Shown here: positions 15,735 to 17,115 of the stretch, piece by piece
Position numbering within the stretch: the stretch's first letter is position 1
How the letters are laid out: each line of letters begins with the position of its first letter
Assembly (NCBI GenBank): GCA_003697105.1
Contig: RFFQ01000141.1
Location: 1-17,115 of the forward strand
Length of the DNA: 17,115 nt
Source of the DNA: Gemmatimonadota bacterium
Lineage (GTDB): Bacteria; 4572-55; J002
Direction: 5' to 3'
Translations under genes and position numbers: made by a program
Notes under the pieces: generated by a model
Told to the model about the DNA's origin: nothing
The model's database searches: none
Seen by the model: only the letters and a program-made list of their open reading frames with translations

Positions 15735-16898
15735 ATGAACGTATTGATTATTGAAGATGATACCTATGTCACCCGGTTACTCAAAGATACGATCCGGCGC
15801 GCCGGGCATGATGTAACGGATTGTCTGGATGCTGAAAGTGCTTTAGCGCATTATCAGACAACGTTTTATCCCTTGATTATATCGGATATTGGTCTGCCCG
15901 GTATTGATGGGGTGGGTTTTATCCGGCGAGTGCGGGAAATGCCGAACGGCAAATATAGCTTTATAGTTGTTTCCACCGGAGTTGCTCCCCCTTCGGAGCT
16001 GGCTTTTCTGCTGGAAGCCGGTGCAGATGACTATATTACAAAGCCACTTAATCTGGATATTCTGAAAATTCGGCTGGAAATTGCGTATGCTCAAGCCCAA
16101 CACCGAATCCGGCAGAAGAAAACAGATGAGGATATCCAGCAGGCGCTGACCCATCTGGAAGAGATGAATCGGGAAAAAATCGAGATTTTCAATATGGTCT
16201 CTCATGACCTGAAAGGACCCTTGACCTTCATTTTGGGAATTGTGGATTTTGTGAGCCATTCTTCCCCAGAGGAGTTTTCTAAAGCGAAACTCTATCGCTA
16301 CTTTAGCGATATTCAGAAAAATGGACAACGAATGTTTCAGTTAATGGATCGTCTTCTGAATGTCAATAATTTAGAAACCGGGCGGATCAACTTAAACTAT
16401 GAAGTGTTCGATATCTGCTTCCCTCTTTTGCAAGTTATCGAGATTTACACCCATGACGCCCTCAAAAAGCAGATTCAGATCGATTTTCAGCCCCCACCAG
16501 ACGAGTTTTTAGTCTATGCGGATGAAAGTGCCGTGCAACAAATTCTCGAGAATCTAATCTCCAACGCGATTAAATATTCACCACCGCACACTCAAATTTC
16601 TATCAGTCTGAAGGCGCATAATGAGTACATTATCTGTAAAGTTCAGGATGAAGGACAGGGGTTTGATGCCCACGAGAAAGACCTTATTTTTCACAAATTT
16701 GTCCGGCTCCATCCGGTGGTAGAGGAGACCCGACATTCTGCGGGTTTAGGGTTAGCGATTGTTAAGCGTTTAGCTGAACTCATGGGGGGTCGAGTATGGG
16801 CGGAAAGCCCCGGCCGGGGCAACGGTTCGACCTTTTTTGTTCAACTCCCTAAATCCCACGCACCGCAGAGTTCGGTTACCGCAGCGAGCCATTCGTGA
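15735..16898 (+). CDS. Second receiver-kinase protein: REC-HisKA-HATPase
   Basis: A 387-residue protein with an N-terminal receiver at 1-120: acidic pair Asp8/Asp9, phospho-acceptor Asp51 in LIISDIGLPG, Ser80/Thr81, and Lys103 in YITKPL. A coiled linker (130-150) leads to HisKA with His157 in MVSHDLKGPLTFILG. The ATPase domain has Asn277 in NLISNAIKYSPP, QDEGQGF at 304-310 and SAGLGLA at 335-341. It shares the architecture of the gene at 9128-10258, but its catalytic half belongs with the SHDLK kinases around it, so the REC-kinase layout seems to have arisen twice. Compared with its relatives, the lid segment (HPVVEETRH) lacks the SAKPTGGE sequence. GAAGG at 15723-15727 lies 7 nt before the ATG. 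It is last in the run, 39 nt after the preceding gene, and palindromic repeats follow 45 nt downstream. It is a likely collecting point for phosphate from the receiver-less kinases (inference). Confidence 0.94.
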   Translation: MNVLIIEDDTYVTRLLKDTIRRAGHDVTDCLDAESALAHYQTTFYPLIISDIGLPGIDGVGFIRRVREMPNGKYSFIVVSTGVAPPSELAFLLEAGADDYITKPLNLDILKIRLEIAYAQAQHRIRQKKTDEDIQQALTHLEEMNREKIEIFNMVSHDLKGPLTFILGIVDFVSHSSPEEFSKAKLYRYFSDIQKNGQRMFQLMDRLLNVNNLETGRINLNYEVFDICFPLLQVIEIYTHDALKKQIQIDFQPPPDEFLVYADESAVQQILENLISNAIKYSPPHTQISISLKAHNEYIICKVQDEGQGFDAHEKDLIFHKFVRLHPVVEETRHSAGLGLAIVKRLAELMGGRVWAESPGRGNGSTFFVQLPKSHAPQSSVTAASHS

Positions 16899-16902
16899 AT
16901 GC

Positions 16903-16992
16903 GAAAACCCCCACCATAATGCGGATTTGGTGGATACCCCCCGTAGAGACGTTGCATTGCAACGTCTCTACAGATATCGCCCATCACCATCC
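16903..16992. repeat. 90-bp repeat unit, copy 1
   Basis: This begins GAAAACC and ends CATCACCATCC. Its last 50 nt (16943-16992) match copy 2 at 17066-17115 in 49 of 50 positions. The first 40 nt are similar but diverged. Copies start 123 nt apart with 33 nt of unlike sequence between them. Confidence 0.85.
16943..16971. repeat. 29-bp palindrome, copy 1
   Basis: Arms GTAGAGACGTTGCA and TGCAACGTCTCTAC flank a single T and are perfect inverted copies. It lies 45 nt after the last kinase stop codon. There is no T-run, so it is not a standard intrinsic terminator, though the stem could still protect or end the transcript. Confidence 0.9.
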
Positions 16993-17025
16993 CCAAAAAT
17001 TTTGCCAGCGCCTCCAAACCGTGTG

Positions 17026-17115
17026 GAAAACCGACGCGCTTATCTGGATTCGGTAGGATACCCCCGTAGAGACGTTGCAGTGCAACGTCTCTACAGATAT
17101 CGCCCATCACCATCC
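17026..17115. repeat. 90-bp repeat unit, copy 2 (reaches the window edge)
   Basis: Second copy of the unit at 16903-16992, starting at GAAAACC and still matching copy 1 at the last base of the window, so the repeat may continue beyond it. Confidence 0.8.
17066..17094. repeat. 29-bp palindrome, copy 2
   Basis: Identical to copy 1 except for the central unpaired base (G instead of T), so both arms are fully conserved between copies. Conserved pairing with a variable centre suggests that hairpin shape or two-fold symmetry matters. Confidence 0.9.

Noticed and set aside
16943-17094. Possible CRISPR array (two 29-bp repeats)
   Set aside because: Only two copies, a spacing of 94 nt that is itself partly repeated, fully palindromic repeats and no cas genes.
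16841-17113. Minus-strand reading frame of 90 codons with repeated GDICRDVA.QRLYGG
   Set aside because: It is the translation of the two palindromic repeat units plus the antisense end of the last kinase gene; the amino acid repeat comes from the DNA repeat, not from a protein.

Overview
The window (about 47% GC by eye) looks like a chromosomal piece of a Gram-negative-type bacterium from or near the FCB assemblage (Calditrichota, KSB1, Ignavibacteria and similar). Two things suggest this: a secreted protein ending in the 'NYPNPFNP' FlgD-like / type IX-style sorting tail, and TPR-histidine kinases of the kind common in those groups. The exact phylum cannot be fixed from this sequence. There are no RNA genes, CRISPR arrays, transposases or phage genes that I can see.

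Left arm (minus strand, read from about 4410 down to 57). A compact four-gene run lies downstream of a sigma70-like promoter at 4417-4446: a membrane-anchored DUF2953 protein, deoxyribose-phosphate aldolase (DeoC) with an unusual His/Cys-rich N-terminus, a calcineurin-like metallophosphoesterase, and a large exported beta-propeller-like protein with a C-terminal sorting domain. Gaps are 22-37 nt and the last three genes have usable Shine-Dalgarno sites. The functional link between the four is not obvious.

Centre (4379-4669). A divergent intergenic region of about 290 nt carries the leftward promoter, a weak candidate rightward promoter and a weak hairpin.

Right arm (plus strand, 4670 to 16898). 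Seven genes in one tight run encode only signal sensing and phosphotransfer parts: a three-PAS protein without a kinase; TPR-PAS-PAS-HisKA-HATPase-REC; REC-HisKA-HATPase; TPR-HisKA-HATPase; 7TM-PAS-HisKA-HATPase; a second TPR-HisKA-HATPase; and a second REC-HisKA-HATPase. The first four genes overlap by 4 or 8 nt and later gaps are 8-39 nt. Six kinases and three receiver domains sit together, with no DNA-binding, cyclic-dinucleotide or methyltransferase output domain. Four kinases share near-identical catalytic signatures (S/A-H-D-L-K-[NG]-P-L and a lid ending GLGL) and look like products of in-place duplication. The inference is a multi-input kinase network (three cytosolic TPR sensors, one membrane sensor, several PAS inputs) converging on receiver-kinase proteins, with its final output encoded elsewhere. 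This cluster is the strongest candidate here for an undescribed system.

Right edge (16899-17115). No gene. Two copies of a 29-bp near-perfect palindrome with arms GTAGAGACGTTGCA / TGCAACGTCTCTAC lie inside 90-bp units with a 123-bp period, running to the window edge; this appears to be a scattered palindromic repeat family.
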